Positions 26,855 to 37,750 of a stretch of DNA of 64,000 nt are shown piece after piece (position 1 is the stretch's first letter; the number at the start of each line of letters is the position of its first letter). The DNA is taken from contig OZ271919.1 of assembly GCA_965602035.1 (NCBI GenBank), positions 1,178,001 to 1,242,000 of the forward strand, read 5' to 3'. The notes beneath the pieces are model-generated. The model worked only from the letters and a program-made list of their open reading frames with translations, did no database searches and was not told where the DNA came from. The stretch comes from Natronospirillum sp965602035 (GTDB lineage: Bacteria > Pseudomonadota > Gammaproteobacteria > Pseudomonadales > Natronospirillaceae). A program made the translations under genes and the position numbers.

Positions 26855-28174
26855 ATGAACTCTCCCGGACAGTCTGCCAGCGAGCGGGATGCATTCCTTC
26901 GCATCTTCCGGGCCAGCAGTCCCTACATTCATGCGCACCGCGGTCGAACCCTCGTGCTGTATCTGGCAGGCGAAGCCCTGCAGCAGAACGACCCCGCACT
27001 GCCGCACGATCTCGCCTTATTGCGCAGCCTCGGGCTGCGTCTGGTGGTAGTGTTCGGTACCCGCCCTCAGGTCAACGCAGCAGGCCTCGAGTCCGACTTT
27101 CACCGCCATTTGCGCGTAACCGATCGGGAGGCGCTGGCGGTCGTACTTCAGGTGGCACAGACCCAGCTCATCCGGTTACAGGCAGACCTGTCCAACGGGC
27201 TGGTCAACAGCCCGATGCATGGCGCGGCAGTGCGCACCGTCACGGGTAACTTCGTGTACGCACGCCCACGGGGCATAATTGACGGCGTGGACCTGCAATA
27301 TACCGGGTCGGTGCGGCGTATCCTGGTCGACGACATCCGTCGGCAACTGGATGACGACAACATCGTACTGGTGCCACCTTACGGTTTTTCTGTAACCGGT
27401 GAAGTCTTCAACCTGAGCGCGCTGGAAATCGCCGCTGCCTGTGCCAGCGGCCTGCGCGCGGACAAACTGGTGATGCTTGGTCCACCGAACGCACTGCCCG
27501 ATCCGCTGGAAAACAGCAGCCTTTCGCCACGCGAGCTGGAGCAGCACCTGTCTGAAATGGCGTCGGATACGCCCGGCATTCCAGAGGCTGAAACCGCGTT
27601 GGCCGCCATTCGCGCTGGCGTCCCCCGGGTTCACTTGCTCAGCATGGACGAACCCGGTGCTGTTCTGCGCGAGCTATACACCCGCGACGGTTGCGGCACC
27701 ATGGTTTCGCGAGACCGCTACGACAGCTTCCGGCCGGCCCGACCGGATGATATCGCCGGCATACTCGAGTTATTGCGTCCGCTGGAAGAATCCGGTGCCC
27801 TGGTCCGCCGCTCACGTGAGCAGATTGAACGAAAAATCGATGAGTTCGTTGTGAACGAACGTGATGGCGCCATTATCGGGTGCGCAGCTCTGCACCCGTT
27901 TCCCGACCCGAAAGGCCACCGAGCCGAGCTCGCCTGTGTGGCGGTGCATCCGGACTACCGCTCCTCCAGCCGCGGCAGCCATCTGCTGGAACAGATAGAA
28001 CGACTGGCTGTGCACCAGGGTGTGACGGAACTGTTTGCCCTGACCACTCAGACCATGCACTGGTTCCTGGAGCACGGATTTGAGCTCGCCACGGTAGACG
28101 CGCTGCCTGAGGCACGGCAGGAGCTCTACAACAATCAGCGAAATGCCAGAGTTCTGATTAAATCATTGACCTGA
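26855..28174 (+). CDS. argA: Amino-acid N-acetyltransferase (N-acetylglutamate synthase)
   Basis: Makes N-acetylglutamate, the first step of arginine synthesis. The 439-residue protein has an amino-acid-kinase-like domain (about 25-280, with LRLVVVFGTRPQVN and GIIDGVDLQYTGSVRRI) that carries arginine feedback sites in relatives. A GNAT acetyltransferase domain follows (about 295-439, with LACVAVHPDYRSSSRGSHLL). The length equals the classical bacterial ArgA (about 440). AAAAGGA precedes the ATG. It runs 22 nt ahead of pyrF on the same strand, and carbamoyl-phosphate links arginine with pyrimidine synthesis. Confidence 0.94.
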   Translation: MNSPGQSASERDAFLRIFRASSPYIHAHRGRTLVLYLAGEALQQNDPALPHDLALLRSLGLRLVVVFGTRPQVNAAGLESDFHRHLRVTDREALAVVLQVAQTQLIRLQADLSNGLVNSPMHGAAVRTVTGNFVYARPRGIIDGVDLQYTGSVRRILVDDIRRQLDDDNIVLVPPYGFSVTGEVFNLSALEIAAACASGLRADKLVMLGPPNALPDPLENSSLSPRELEQHLSEMASDTPGIPEAETALAAIRAGVPRVHLLSMDEPGAVLRELYTRDGCGTMVSRDRYDSFRPARPDDIAGILELLRPLEESGALVRRSREQIERKIDEFVVNERDGAIIGCAALHPFPDPKGHRAELACVAVHPDYRSSSRGSHLLEQIERLAVHQGVTELFALTTQTMHWFLEHGFELATVDALPEARQELYNNQRNARVLIKSLT

Positions 28175-28196
28175 CATCGAGAGGACATCTCTGACT

Positions 28197-29033
28197 GTGC
28201 TAATTCACGATCGCCTCGCCGTTCGCTGGCAGGCCTCAAACAGCCTGCTCTGCGTGGGCCTTGACCCATTGCCAGACCGTTTCCCGACTGCAGTCGGGCG
28301 CTCGACAGACGCCGTTTTCCCGTTCTGCAGGGCCATTGTGGACGCCACACATGACCTGGCGTGCGCCTTCAAGCCCCAGATCGCCCATTTTGCGGCACTG
28401 GGCGTCGAGTCAGTGCTTGAAGACCTTATCGCCTATATTCAGGAGTCCTACCCGGACATTCCGGTCATTCTGGACAGCAAGCGAGGGGATATTGGCTCGA
28501 CCGCCGAACAATATGCGCGCGAAGCGTTCGAGCGGTACAAAGCGGATGCAGTTACGGTCAATCCCTACCTGGGCTGGGACAGCATCGCACCCTTTGTTGA
28601 CTACCGTGAGAAAGGAACGATTCTCCTGTGCAGAACATCGAACGAGTCAGCATCAGAACTGCAGAGCCTCAAGCTGGAGGATGGAGAGCCCCTGTATGCG
28701 CATGTCGCCCGTCTTGCTGCCGAACAGTGGAACCCCCATGGCAATCTTGGACTGGTAGTCGGAGCAACAGCACCGGAAGAACTGGAACGAGTACGTGGCC
28801 TCGTGGGCACCATGCCGATACTGGTACCGGGTCTGGGCACTCAGGGCGGTGACGCTGAACGCGTAATGAACGCCGGACTTGATAGCCAGGGCACCGGACT
28901 GATTGTGAATGCCGCCCGCTCCATACTCTATGCCGACAACAGCGTCCGTTTCGCCGACGCTGCCAGACAGGAAGCGACTCGGGTACGGGACGAAATCAAT
29001 CAATACCGGCGGCTCCTGCATGAAACACGCTAG
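28197..29033 (+). CDS. pyrF: Orotidine 5'-phosphate decarboxylase, long (type 2) form
   Basis: Last step of UMP synthesis (OMP to UMP). The 278-residue protein belongs to the long type 2 class: LCVGLDPLPDRFP, AFKPQIAHF, VILDSKRGDIGSTAEQYARE with the catalytic lysine and aspartates, and TVNPYLGWDSIAPF. The type 1 enzyme of E. coli is shorter (245) and reads differently. The GTG start at 28197 has GAGAGG upstream. It overlaps the next gene (btuF-like) by 14 nt, so those two share an mRNA. Confidence 0.92.
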   Translation: MLIHDRLAVRWQASNSLLCVGLDPLPDRFPTAVGRSTDAVFPFCRAIVDATHDLACAFKPQIAHFAALGVESVLEDLIAYIQESYPDIPVILDSKRGDIGSTAEQYAREAFERYKADAVTVNPYLGWDSIAPFVDYREKGTILLCRTSNESASELQSLKLEDGEPLYAHVARLAAEQWNPHGNLGLVVGATAPEELERVRGLVGTMPILVPGLGTQGGDAERVMNAGLDSQGTGLIVNAARSILYADNSVRFADAARQEATRVRDEINQYRRLLHETR

Positions 29034-29910
29034 TACCCTGACACTCGGCTTCCTCATACTGGCATTTTTACCCGGGCTCTCCGGTGCACAGATTTCCGTC
29101 ATTGATGACCGCGGCCAGGCGGTGGTTCTTGACGATCCGGCAGAGAGCGTGGCCTCTCTGATGCCCCATGCCACCGACATCCTCGCGCATCTGGGCGCTG
29201 AGGGCCGTGTTGCCGGCACGCTGGAATACCCGGATATTCCGGAGTCGATGCAGTCGCTGCCGCGTCTGGGAGACTATTATGCCCTCAGCCTGGAAGCCAT
29301 TATTCAGGTCGACCCTGACCTGATTATCGCCTGGCCCAGCAGCAATATTGCCGCTCAGCTCGAGCGTCTGGAAGCCCTGGGATACCCGATTTTCTACTCA
29401 GACCCCCAGTCATTTGACGAGATCGCTGAAACCTATCGGCGCATCGGAATGCTCACCGGACTGGCGAACACCGGTGACCGAATTGCAGAGGATTTCCTCA
29501 GTGGCATGGAGGCACTGGCAACCACCTACAGCGCCAGAGAACCTGTGACGGTGTTTTATCAGACCTGGAACGATCCCGTCTTTTCCGTGAATGGCGATAA
29601 CTTCATCGGCCGTGTCATCACCCAATGCGGCGGAATAAACCCCTTTGAGAATGCGGGGCCTCTGGCACCGCAGGTGAGCAAAGAAGCGGTACTAAACGCC
29701 AGGCCTGATATACTGATAACCGGAGGCGACAGCACCGGCCCGCTGTCGATCTGGCGAGAATACACTGCCATGCCGGCGGTACAGAACAACGAGCTGCATG
29801 CCGTCGACAGCGACCTGACCGCCCGCCCTACCAGAACATTGTTAAGGGGCGCACAGGAAATATGCACCATCATTGACGGCGCAAGAAAAACCCGATATAC
29901 CAAACCCTGA
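29020..29910 (+). CDS. btuF: BtuF-like periplasmic substrate-binding protein
   Basis: A 296-residue exported protein with a signal peptide (LTLGFLILAFLPGLSGA) and the two-lobed periplasmic binding fold of the helical-backbone class. Landmarks are DDRGQAVVLDDPAESVASLM, LPRLGDYYALSLEAIIQVDPDLIIAW and the lobe-2 GGINPFENAG. Cobalamin is the likeliest ligand given the BtuF-like N-terminus and LGDY, but other siderophore-type ligands are possible. No permease or ATPase (BtuC, BtuD) is next to it. It overlaps pyrF by 14 nt. Confidence 0.8.
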   Translation: MKHASTLTLGFLILAFLPGLSGAQISVIDDRGQAVVLDDPAESVASLMPHATDILAHLGAEGRVAGTLEYPDIPESMQSLPRLGDYYALSLEAIIQVDPDLIIAWPSSNIAAQLERLEALGYPIFYSDPQSFDEIAETYRRIGMLTGLANTGDRIAEDFLSGMEALATTYSAREPVTVFYQTWNDPVFSVNGDNFIGRVITQCGGINPFENAGPLAPQVSKEAVLNARPDILITGGDSTGPLSIWREYTAMPAVQNNELHAVDSDLTARPTRTLLRGAQEICTIIDGARKTRYTKP

Positions 29911-30023
29911 AGGTTCTCTGCCCGCACAGGTAATCGAGGCAAACGTTGGCTGACGCTTGCCCTGTTGCACAGGGACTCTATACTGGAATGGACACTAAAA
30001 ATTCACTCTGCGGAGGATATAAC

Positions 30024-30404
30024 ATGCAATTGCTCGGACGTCTGATGATCACTGCGGTTTTGCTCACAGGGCTTAGCGCCTTTGCAGCAGCGCAGGACAT
30101 TGAGTACTGGACCGGTGGTGCTGGCATGGAGTCTCGCGAACTCGCCCCGGACCACAACACAGCCATTCAGTTTTTTGCCCAGGACGGCTCATTCCTGTCC
30201 GAGATCTGGTTCACACTGTATGACGCCAACGGCGAACAGCTGATTCAGGGAATGACCAGCGGCCCATGGCTCGTTGCAGACCTTCCGGACGGTGAATACA
30301 GCCTGCGTGCGCAGCGTATGGCGACCGGTGATGAAGAAGGCATCCGCTTCACGGTCAGTAATAACCGCTCACAGTTACTGGGCGTGCGGTTCCCCGGCAA
30401 CTGA
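30024..30404 (+). CDS. Small exported protein of unknown function
   Basis: A 126-residue protein with a signal peptide (LGRLMITAVLLTGLSAFAAA, cleavage near residue 23). The mature part is a beta-rich domain of about 100 residues with IQFFAQDGSFLSEIWFTLYD and VADLPDGEYSLRAQR, which looks like an immunoglobulin-like or carboxypeptidase-regulatory-type sandwich (inference). GGAGG lies seven nt before the ATG. No close family is recognised. A bidirectional terminator follows. Confidence 0.68.
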   Translation: MQLLGRLMITAVLLTGLSAFAAAQDIEYWTGGAGMESRELAPDHNTAIQFFAQDGSFLSEIWFTLYDANGEQLIQGMTSGPWLVADLPDGEYSLRAQRMATGDEEGIRFTVSNNRSQLLGVRFPGN

Positions 30405-30426
30405 AACAACCTGATGAATTCGGAAA

Positions 30427-30452
30427 AAAGGCGCCTGATTGGCGCCTTTTTT
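30427..30452. terminator. Bidirectional terminator between convergent genes
   Basis: AAAAGGCGCC and GGCGCCTTTT form a stem over a five-base loop, flanked by A on the left and eight T on the right. It serves the small exported protein gene (+) and the GST-like gene (-). Confidence 0.88.
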
Positions 30453-31016
30453 TTAACTGTCCTGCGGAATGGCCGTTGAAGCAAATGAGTCCATATCCCG
30501 GGCCTTGTTCAGCCAGTGATGAATCTGGTCAAAGGCGGACAGATCGACCCGATCCCGATAGATCGCCCAGTCTGCGAAACACACAAGCCGGATCATGGCA
30601 TCATCCCAGCCCATATCCCGTTTCGACAGTTGCTCATTTATATAGGAAACCGTACCGAGCACACGTTCCTGTTGGCGCTGAAGATAGGCGTAATTGCTGA
30701 CGGTGACCCCGGAACGCTCCAGCTGAAAGATATTCACGACGCTGTCCAGAGCCGTATTTACTACACCGAAAAAGTCGAATGATTCGATATCAGGGAGAAA
30801 CGGCATATTCGCCTTCTCCCGCATATACCGAATAATAGATGTTGAGTCATGCAGTTGCAGATCACCGTCTGTCAGAAACGGGATCTTGAGCGTCGGCGGT
30901 AATTCGCCCTTGTTTGCCGGGAGAGTCTCAATAAACTCACAATCCAGGCCTGTTTCTGCCAGTGTGATCCGACAGTGTCTGACAAACGGCGACGTATAAC
31001 TGCCGTAGAGTTTCAT
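30453..31016 (-). CDS. Glutathione S-transferase-like protein
   Basis: A 187-residue protein with an N-terminal thioredoxin-like GST domain (about 1-78: MKLYGSYTSPFVRHCRITLA, LKIPFLTDGDLQLHDSTSII). A helical C-terminal domain follows (about 85-185). The active residue near the N-terminus is serine (SPF), as in several bacterial GST classes. The DSTSI stretch is the expected glutathione gamma-glutamyl contact. Substrate unknown. It stands alone, upstream of a long non-coding tract. Confidence 0.85.
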   Translation of the reverse strand: MKLYGSYTSPFVRHCRITLAETGLDCEFIETLPANKGELPPTLKIPFLTDGDLQLHDSTSIIRYMREKANMPFLPDIESFDFFGVVNTALDSVVNIFQLERSGVTVSNYAYLQRQQERVLGTVSYINEQLSKRDMGWDDAMIRLVCFADWAIYRDRVDLSAFDQIHHWLNKARDMDSFASTAIPQDS

Positions 31017-31307
31017 CCCGTGTCCTCCAATATTCTAATATTCATATATTCCGCAGTGATGAACTGCGCGGACGCCGATGGTACTTCAGAAATGCCATCC
31101 CATGCCAGACGGACTGGTAATAGTGCTGAAATAAAGAAGAGTGGGCCATGCCGTCCATGGCAATCGAAGCGGACTCTCCGAGGCATCCCTGCCAACCCGA
31201 GAACCATGGTAGATCAGGGCCGTGTCTGTGTAACTGAAAGAACATGCCCCAAAATGGCTCCTTGAGTGACATGTTTCTGCAGGTTGTGCGAGCTTACGTC
31301 GTTCCCG
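31017..31307. other. Non-coding flank of the GST-like gene
   Basis: No supported gene. Short open frames here have no family resemblance and no ribosome site. GTGACATGTTTCTGCAGG at 31266-31283 matches 6192-6209 at 17 of 18 bases. The rest is the promoter region of the GST-like gene. Confidence 0.5.
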
Positions 31308-31490
31308 TAGGAGCTGCCGCGAGGCTGCGATTCACGCCCTGCGGCCATTACCGTAGGAGCTGCGGCACGCTGCGATAATCGCGACGTTCCGTCGCTCCTG
31401 CATGTAGGAGCTGCAATTACATTGCGTCCGAAGGCTGCGATCCGTGCCCGGCGACCATTTCCGTTAATCGCGACCTCCGGTCGCTCTCAG
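31308..31490. repeat. Cluster of REP-like GTAGGAGC elements
   Basis: GTAGGAGCTGC occurs at 31308-31318, 31353-31363 and 31404-31414. It is interleaved with GCTGCGAT and with inverted partners such as CGACGTTCCGTCGCTCCTGC (31383-31402) and GCGACCTCCGGTCGCTC. These are the two arms of REP-like palindromes, at least three copies, some truncated. Confidence 0.75.
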
Positions 31491-31500
31491 ACAGCCAGAT

Positions 31501-31542
31501 AAAGAAAACCCCCGATGTCTGCGACACCGGGGGTTTTCTTTA
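31501..31542. terminator. Strong terminator hairpin (third behind rrn)
   Basis: GAAAACCCCCG (31504-31514) pairs with CGGGGGTTTTC (31528-31538). It works as written for minus-strand transcripts arriving from the rRNA side. Directly upstream on that strand is CATCGTCAAGCGCCTAATA, a copy of the 5S-rRNA tail. Confidence 0.82.
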
Positions 31543-31666
31543 TTAGGCGCTTGACGATGTCCGGCCCGCAGCACAGCTGCGGTCGTTCGCACCTTGGCCC
31601 GTGACGTTAAGTCACGGCCCATGAACCGGTGCTCACCCTACTCGAGAGTAGGTCACTCTATCCCAA
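31543..31666 (-). other. Hairpin cassette ending in a 5S-tail-like sequence
   Basis: Read on the minus strand, three hairpins follow each other: ACCTACTC/GAGTAGGG, CCGTGAC/GTCACGG and CCGCAGC/GCTGCGG. Then comes GACATCGTCAAGCGCC, 11 bases identical to the 5S 3' end (CATCGTCAAGC), and then the terminator at 31501. No 5S body or tRNA is recognised. It may be a small RNA or a decayed rRNA-operon segment. Confidence 0.45.
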
Positions 31667-31673
31667 TACCCAA

Positions 31674-31706
31674 TAAAAAACCCCGCCCTGCGTAGCAGGA
31701 CGGGAT
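31674..31706 (-). terminator. Terminator hairpin (second behind rrn)
   Basis: On the minus strand TCCCGTCCTGC pairs with GCAGGGCGGGG with slight mismatch, followed by six T. It sits 24 nt outside the left end of the IS66 element. Confidence 0.72.
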
Positions 31707-31749
31707 ATTGTATTGGGTGCTTGATTAAACGTAAGCGTCCGGCGAACCC

Positions 31750-33297
31750 CTATTGCGCTGGCTGCCAGTGATGCGGTAACAAGCTATCGATCTCACTGGC
31801 CTTGCAGGTCGGCAACCGTTTCAGCACATCACTGAGATACGCATGTGGTTCGAGACCGTTCAGCCTGGCAGTCTGGATCAGACTCATCACGGCAGCTGCG
31901 CGCTGACCACTGCGCAATGAGCCTGCGAACAGCCAGTTGGAGCGACCAAGCGCCCACGGCCGGATCTGGTTTTCCACCCGATTATTGTCGATGGGCAACT
32001 GCCCGTCGTCGAGATATCGGGTGAGTGCCGCCCAGCGTTTCAGGCTGTAGTCCATCGCTTTGGCCAGCGCGGTGCCTGCCGGCAGGCGCTGGCGTTGCAG
32101 GACCATCCACTCGTGTAATCGATCGGCAATGGGCCGGGCTATCGCCTGCCGGTGCTGCAGCCGTTGCGTTGAGCTCAACGGTTTGGTCTCGCGTTCAATA
32201 TCATAGAGCTGACCGATGAACTTCATCGCCTGGGCAGCCACTTCGCTGCCGGTGGCTTCATGAAGGTCGAAGAACTTGCGTCGGGCGTGGGCCATACAGC
32301 CCACCTCCGTGATGCCTTGTGAGAACGCGGCCTTGTAGCCCGCATAGTCGTCACAGACCAGATGGCCCCGCCATCCGGCCAGGAAGTTCCGGGCATGCAC
32401 CCCACCGCGACCGGCAGTGAAGTCATACACCACCGCTGACAGCGATGAGTACGCAGAGCTGGCATACGCCCAGATATACGCCTTGTGTGTTTTCTTCTTG
32501 CCCGGCGACAACATCGGTACCGGTGTTTCATCGGCCTGGAGGACCGGCTGTTGGAGCAGTTCGTCGCGCAGTGCATCAACCAGTGGCTGTAGTTGCACAC
32601 CGCATTGACCCACCCAGTCGGCGAGTGTGGAGCGAGCCAGTGGCACACCGGCCCGGGCAAAGATCTGTTCCTGTCGGTACAGCGGCAGGTGATCGGCGTA
32701 CTTCTGGATCAGTACCTGGGCGAGCAGACCACTGGTGGGCAACCCCTTGTCGATCACCTGAGCGGGTACGGGGGCCTGCACCAGTGTGTCGCAGGACTGG
32801 CACACCCACTTGCCACGCACATGGCGCTCCACTGTGAAGGTGCCGGGCGTATAGTCCAGCTTCTCACTGATGTCTTCACCGATGCGCTTGAGCGCGCAGC
32901 CACAGGTGCATTCGGCGTTATCCGGTTCATGGTGAATGACTGTGCGCGGCAGCTCCGGGGGTAACGGCGTCCTCTTGGGCTGTGTCCGGGCCGCCGGGGC
33001 CGACGTTGGTGCCGCCTCGGCCAGCTCGGTCTCGATGGCGGCGATATCCGCATCGACGAGCTCTTCCAGCAGTTCACCCTGCTGGGGTGAGAGGTGTTCG
33101 CTGCGCTTGCCGAACCGGTGGCGTTTCAACACCGCCAGTTCATAGGTCAGCTTGTCATTGACCGCTTTGAGGTGTCGGGCCGTTTTCTCGGCCTGGTCTC
33201 TGGCCTGTTCGGCACTGGCCAATGACCCCATCAGCTGTTCCGCCAGTTGGCGAACCTGATCGGCAGACAGTTGTGAGAGGTCAGGGCGTTCAGTCAT
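31750..33297 (-). CDS. tnpC: IS66 transposase TnpC
   Basis: The large DDE transposase of IS66 elements, 515 residues from the ATG at 33297 (an upstream ATG at 33333 overlaps tnpB). It has an N-terminal leucine-rich coil, a zinc-finger-like CTCGCALKRIG ... CQSC region (about 130-175) and the catalytic domain with DETPVPM, CDDYAGYKAAF and DNNRVENQIRPWALGR. The end SLLPHHWQPAQ is the usual C-terminus. No frameshift is seen, so it may be active. Confidence 0.95.
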   Translation of the reverse strand: MTERPDLSQLSADQVRQLAEQLMGSLASAEQARDQAEKTARHLKAVNDKLTYELAVLKRHRFGKRSEHLSPQQGELLEELVDADIAAIETELAEAAPTSAPAARTQPKRTPLPPELPRTVIHHEPDNAECTCGCALKRIGEDISEKLDYTPGTFTVERHVRGKWVCQSCDTLVQAPVPAQVIDKGLPTSGLLAQVLIQKYADHLPLYRQEQIFARAGVPLARSTLADWVGQCGVQLQPLVDALRDELLQQPVLQADETPVPMLSPGKKKTHKAYIWAYASSAYSSLSAVVYDFTAGRGGVHARNFLAGWRGHLVCDDYAGYKAAFSQGITEVGCMAHARRKFFDLHEATGSEVAAQAMKFIGQLYDIERETKPLSSTQRLQHRQAIARPIADRLHEWMVLQRQRLPAGTALAKAMDYSLKRWAALTRYLDDGQLPIDNNRVENQIRPWALGRSNWLFAGSLRSGQRAAAVMSLIQTARLNGLEPHAYLSDVLKRLPTCKASEIDSLLPHHWQPAQ

Positions 33298-33307
33298 GTG
33301 CCGAGTA

Positions 33308-33721
33308 TTACAGACCGTCGGCGCCGTGAACATCCGCCCTGAAGGCGGATTTAACCGGGGGGACTAGCCAGGATCGAGGGCCTCTCTCAGGCGACCCGGT
33401 GACGCCCGACTCACCGACCCAGGCCCAGGGCAGGCCCTGCACCAGAGCCTGCAACTGCTCCGGGTTCATGGACAGGGTTCGACCGTGTTCAGGCCGGCCC
33501 CAGTGAAATCGACCCTGATGCAGGCGACGGGCACACAGCCAGAGCCCCAGACCATCATGCACCAGCACCTTCATCCGGTTGCCGCGCTTGTTGGCAAAGA
33601 GGTACGCACAGTGCGGCCGGGCTTCCCCGAAGACCTGCACCACGCGGCTCAGCGCTGTTTCGGGTCCGGCTCGCATATCGAGTGGTTCGGTGGCCAACCA
33701 GATGGCATCGATACGGATCAT
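33308..33721 (-). CDS. tnpB: IS66 accessory protein TnpB
   Basis: The second IS66 protein, needed for transposition but of unclear role. The ATG at 33721 overlaps the tnpA stop (ATGA). The conserved core is MIRIDAIWLATEPLDMRAGP, CAYLFANKRGNRMKVLVHDG and FHWGRP with LQALVQGLPWAWVGESG. At 137 residues it is some 25 residues longer than the usual 110-115. The extra C-terminus (TGSPERGPRSWLVPPVK onward) suggests loss of the original stop. Confidence 0.92.
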   Translation of the reverse strand: MIRIDAIWLATEPLDMRAGPETALSRVVQVFGEARPHCAYLFANKRGNRMKVLVHDGLGLWLCARRLHQGRFHWGRPEHGRTLSMNPEQLQALVQGLPWAWVGESGVTGSPERGPRSWLVPPVKSAFRADVHGADGL

Positions 33722-34104
33722 TGCAGCAGACTCTGTAACCACGGCAGACACTGTTCGGCCTGGTCAACCGGCCAGTGCACGACCACGGGGCCCCGGCTGG
33801 AGGGCAACTCAATACGGACAGACGCACCGCTGTCTTGAGTGGCTGTCGGCGGCGAACTCACTGAGGCATTCGATGCCAGAGGCAGAGGCATAAACCCGGG
33901 TGAAGAAGGGTTCGGCAAAGTGCCCGCTTGCGCTTCTCGGATCCAACGGCGAACCAGGTTGGCATTCAGGTCATGATCCAGAGCAACGCGGGAGACCGAC
34001 GCACCGGGTTGTCGACAGGCGGCAACGACCTCGGACTTGAACGCCTGTGAGTGCCGACGTCGGCGAGCTTTGGAAGGCGCGGAAGTTACGCTTAATGTGC
34101 TCAT
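33718..34104 (-). CDS. tnpA: IS66 accessory protein TnpA (HTH)
   Basis: First gene of the IS66 operon, 128 residues. An N-terminal helix-turn-helix (about 15-58, HSQAFKSEVVAACRQPGASV, then SRVALDHDLNANLVRRWIREA) is followed by a variable linker and the C-terminal VRIELPSSRGPVVVHWPVDQ. The four-nt overlap with tnpB is typical for the family. Confidence 0.92.
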   Translation of the reverse strand: MSTLSVTSAPSKARRRRHSQAFKSEVVAACRQPGASVSRVALDHDLNANLVRRWIREAQAGTLPNPSSPGFMPLPLASNASVSSPPTATQDSGASVRIELPSSRGPVVVHWPVDQAEQCLPWLQSLLQ

Positions 34105-34186
34105 AACAAGTGTCCACTTAGTCTTTAGTGGACACTATCGTGACGCACGTGGCGTACCGGGCAAGATGACTTCACCGGACGCTTCC

Positions 34187-34249
34187 CCCGAAGGGCCGCG
34201 GACAAGGACGTCCGCGGTCACCATGACCGGGGTCATCGGCAAGCACGCA
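34187..34249 (-). other. Hairpin segment between rrn terminator and IS66, with a 5S-end-like motif
   Basis: Minus-strand reading: GTGCTTGCCGATGACC (34231-34246 region) matches the complement of the 5S tail GGTCATCGTCAAGCAC at 15 of 16, so it forms an inverted repeat around the rrn terminator. Two hairpins follow (ATGACC/GGTCAT and CCGCGGAC/GTCCGCGG). IS66 then interrupts. Beyond IS66 the sequence resumes with AATCAAGCACC, which would close the outer stem. Confidence 0.45.
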
Positions 34250-34288
34250 TGAAAAAGCCCCGAGCGCATCAGCGTCTCGGGGCTTTGG
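34250..34288 (-). terminator. rRNA operon terminator
   Basis: On the minus strand AAAGCCCCGAG pairs with CTCGGGGCTTT and ends in TTTTTC, just behind the 5S gene. Confidence 0.9.
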
Positions 34289-34294
34289 AATAAG

Positions 34295-34413
34295 TGCTTG
34301 ACGATGACCTACTCTCACATGGGGAGACCCCACACTACCATCGGCGATGCGCTGTTTCACTGCTGAGTTCGGGATGGAGTCAGGTGGTTCCAGCGCTCTA
34401 TGGTCGTCAAGCA
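34295..34413 (-). rRNA. rrf: 5S ribosomal RNA
   Basis: Minus strand: TGCTTGACGACCATAGAGCG at the 5' end, CCCATCCCGAACTCAG-like core (here CTCCATCCCGAACTCAGC), CGCATCGCCGATGGTAGTGT and the 3' end GAGAGTAGGTCATCGTCAAG. The ends pair as helix I. Length about 119 nt. The 200 nt between 5S and 23S hold only spacer. Confidence 0.96.
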
Positions 34414-34613
34414 AAGCGGTTGATGTTTCGGTGCGGCTCAGCCCTTTGTGTTCGGACTCGGGGCCACACCCATCAGTTCGGGTCGATGCGAAGTTCTTCT
34501 GTGTCACACATTTAACATAAGCTCTTAACTCAAGCGCCGATGACAAGACATCACCGTGTGTCGCTCTCGTTGTGACTCTCTGCGCCTGGGTCTTTGCACC
34601 ACAGTCTATAGAG

Positions 34614-37510
<2,897 letters not shown>

Positions 37511-37690
37511 CCATAGCCTGCGGCCATGCAGCCCACAACAGAGCTCTATCACGATCTCACACCGGCGCTTGAGTTAAAAACTCATGCAATGTGTATCACA
37601 TCTGGCACAGCCGTCGTCGCTCACGCGATGACCACTGCCCCAGACTCTGAATCACTTCTTGAGAAAAAGTGAATTCAGGAACTTCGCATC

Positions 37691-37704
37691 GAATTGTTAA
37701 AGAA
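37691..37704 (-). promoter_or_regulatory. boxA-like antitermination site before 23S
   Basis: TTCTTTAACAATTC on the minus strand, close to the NusB/NusE boxA consensus TGCTCTTTAACA. It lies in the tRNA-Ala to 23S spacer, where boxA sites are normal. The 37512-37829 spacer also contains one REP-like element (37751-37800). Confidence 0.65.
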
Positions 37705-37750
37705 CCGGTCCGGCAATGCCGGGCCGTGTCGCCTTTCGGCTGAACTTCTG

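Larger units (their letters stand above)
31731..34186 (-). mobile_element. IS66-family insertion sequence, complete with tnpA, tnpB and tnpC
   Basis: About 2456 bp with inverted ends: GTAAGCGTCCGGCGAAC on the left (31731) and GGAAGCGTCCGGTGAAG on the right (read inward from 34186), 14 of 17 identical. Three genes in the usual IS66 order tnpA-tnpB-tnpC run on the minus strand and all are open. The flanks (GATTAAAC left, CCCGAAGG right) do not form the expected 8-bp target duplication. Either the insertion is old or the flanks were rearranged. It lies just downstream of the rRNA operon. Confidence 0.9.

Noticed and set aside
31013..31272. Short open frames beside the GST-like gene
   Set aside because: No start signals, no recognisable domain and overlapping frames; treated as promoter and spacer DNA.
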